A stretch of 55,956 nt of DNA from Acidimicrobiaceae bacterium (GTDB taxonomy: Bacteria; Actinomycetota; Acidimicrobiia; Acidimicrobiales; UBA8592). The translations under genes and the position numbers were made by a program. Positions 55,230 through 55,956 of the stretch are shown here, piece by piece (position 1 is the first letter of the stretch; the number at the start of each line of letters is the position of its first letter). The stretch covers positions 64,304 through 120,259 of the forward strand of contig PATH01000007.1 of assembly GCA_002712325.1 (NCBI GenBank). The letters run 5' to 3'. The notes under the pieces are model-generated. The model did no database searches and had not been told where the DNA came from. It was given only the letters and a program-made list of their open reading frames with translations.

Positions 55230-55956
55230 ATGGACTTTTTAATTGCCTCTTCAACGGAGAACCTCTGTGAGTTATTAGCCGAGGATCCAACGCGCCAACT
55301 TCTGGCAGGCGGTACTGATTTCATGGTAGAAGTCAACTTTAGACACCGCGATGTTTCAGGGATCATTGCCATTGACCGCATTGAAGAGCTCAAACAATGG
55401 AGACATGATGGCGATTCTGTGGTTATCGGTTCCTGTGTCACATATCGCGAAATTGAACGTGGACCTCTGGCAACCCTCATTCCGGCACTTGCTCAGTCAG
55501 CTAGAACTATAGGGTCGCCCCAAATACGCAATGCTGGAACTATTGGCGGCAATCTTGCAACTGCGTCTCCTGCCGGCGACATGATCCCAGTATTATTAGC
55601 TCTAGGGGCTCAAGTTAATGTTCGGAGTAGGTCTGGTATCAGGGAATTGCGGGTAGATGAACTGATTACAGGTGTGAAGACCAATTCGCTTCTTGAGGAC
55701 GAATTTATTGAATCAGTGCGCGTTCCAGTCCTTCGCGGTCCGCAAGAGTTTCTTAAAGTTGGCCCAAGAAACGCAATGGTTATTTCTGTTACCTCTCTTG
55801 CCATGATTACAGATGTTGAAACAGAATATATTGGTATTGCATTAGGATCTGTCTCCGCAGCACCATGTCGAGCTAAAGACGCAGAGCATTTTATTAGCCA
55901 GAACATTGATTGGGTCAACATGACGGTTCAATCCAACACTATTGAGAATTTTGAAC
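55230..55956 (+). CDS. FAD-binding subunit of xanthine dehydrogenase/CO dehydrogenase (CoxM)-like molybdenum hydroxylase, truncated by window end
   Basis: MDFLIASSTENLCELLAEDPTRQLLAGGTDFMVEVNFRHRDVSGIIAIDRIEELKQ; IGSPQIRNAGTIGGNLATASPAGDMIPVLLAL. Absent from the track because it runs off the edge. Confidence 0.93.
   Translation, partial: MDFLIASSTENLCELLAEDPTRQLLAGGTDFMVEVNFRHRDVSGIIAIDRIEELKQWRHDGDSVVIGSCVTYREIERGPLATLIPALAQSARTIGSPQIRNAGTIGGNLATASPAGDMIPVLLALGAQVNVRSRSGIRELRVDELITGVKTNSLLEDEFIESVRVPVLRGPQEFLKVGPRNAMVISVTSLAMITDVETEYIGIALGSVSAAPCRAKDAEHFISQNIDWVNMTVQSNTIENFE

Noticed and set aside
1-55956. Search for CRISPR arrays, IS elements, prophage, rRNA/tRNA, toxin-antitoxin and defence genes
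   Set aside because: No regularly spaced repeats, transposase/integrase, phage structural, nuclease-defence or structural RNA signatures were seen by eye; a tool-based scan would be needed to be definitive.

Overview
This 56 kb window looks like gene-dense, streamlined bacterial chromosome, most consistent with a low-GC, Acidimicrobiia-like actinomycete. That lineage call is an inference from NucS/EndoMS, a UvrD2-like helicase, a mycothiol-type Mca amidase, MurT/GatD, an MhuD-like heme monooxygenase and F420 genes (CofC, LLM). The first ~17.9 kb is on the minus strand and carries DAK/DegV-like, recG, GNAT, rsmD, coaD, a coiled-coil protein, DUF177, rpmF, plsX, acyl carrier protein, rnc, an fpg-like gene, smc, htrA, ftsY, ffh and rpsP. 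The rest is mixed-strand housekeeping and metabolism: ATP-type pckA, galE, CoA-transferase, uvrD2-like, xth, ettA, murT/gatD, cysQ, nucS, VanW-like, GGR/PAP2, LLM, beta-hydroxyacyl-CoA dehydrogenase, mca, SDR, dodecin, Nfu-N, rnhB, gpsA, cofC, DUF1015/serA, a PRTase and a molybdopterin dehydrogenase FAD subunit. I saw no rRNA, tRNA, CRISPR array, transposase or prophage. No unmistakable new multi-gene system stands out. The best leads are: (i) an Fpg/Nei-family protein lacking the canonical N-terminal Pro/Glu and most zinc-finger cysteines; (ii) three small ORFs of 50-57 aa missed by the supplied track, one a CxxC...CxxC zinc-ribbon candidate; (iii) a degenerate cold-shock-like protein; (iv) an MhuD-like gene overlapping a membrane-protein gene; (v) a serA-DUF1015 pair; (vi) a rhomboid-like protein without the catalytic serine motif; and (vii) several perfect or near-perfect intergenic dyads.
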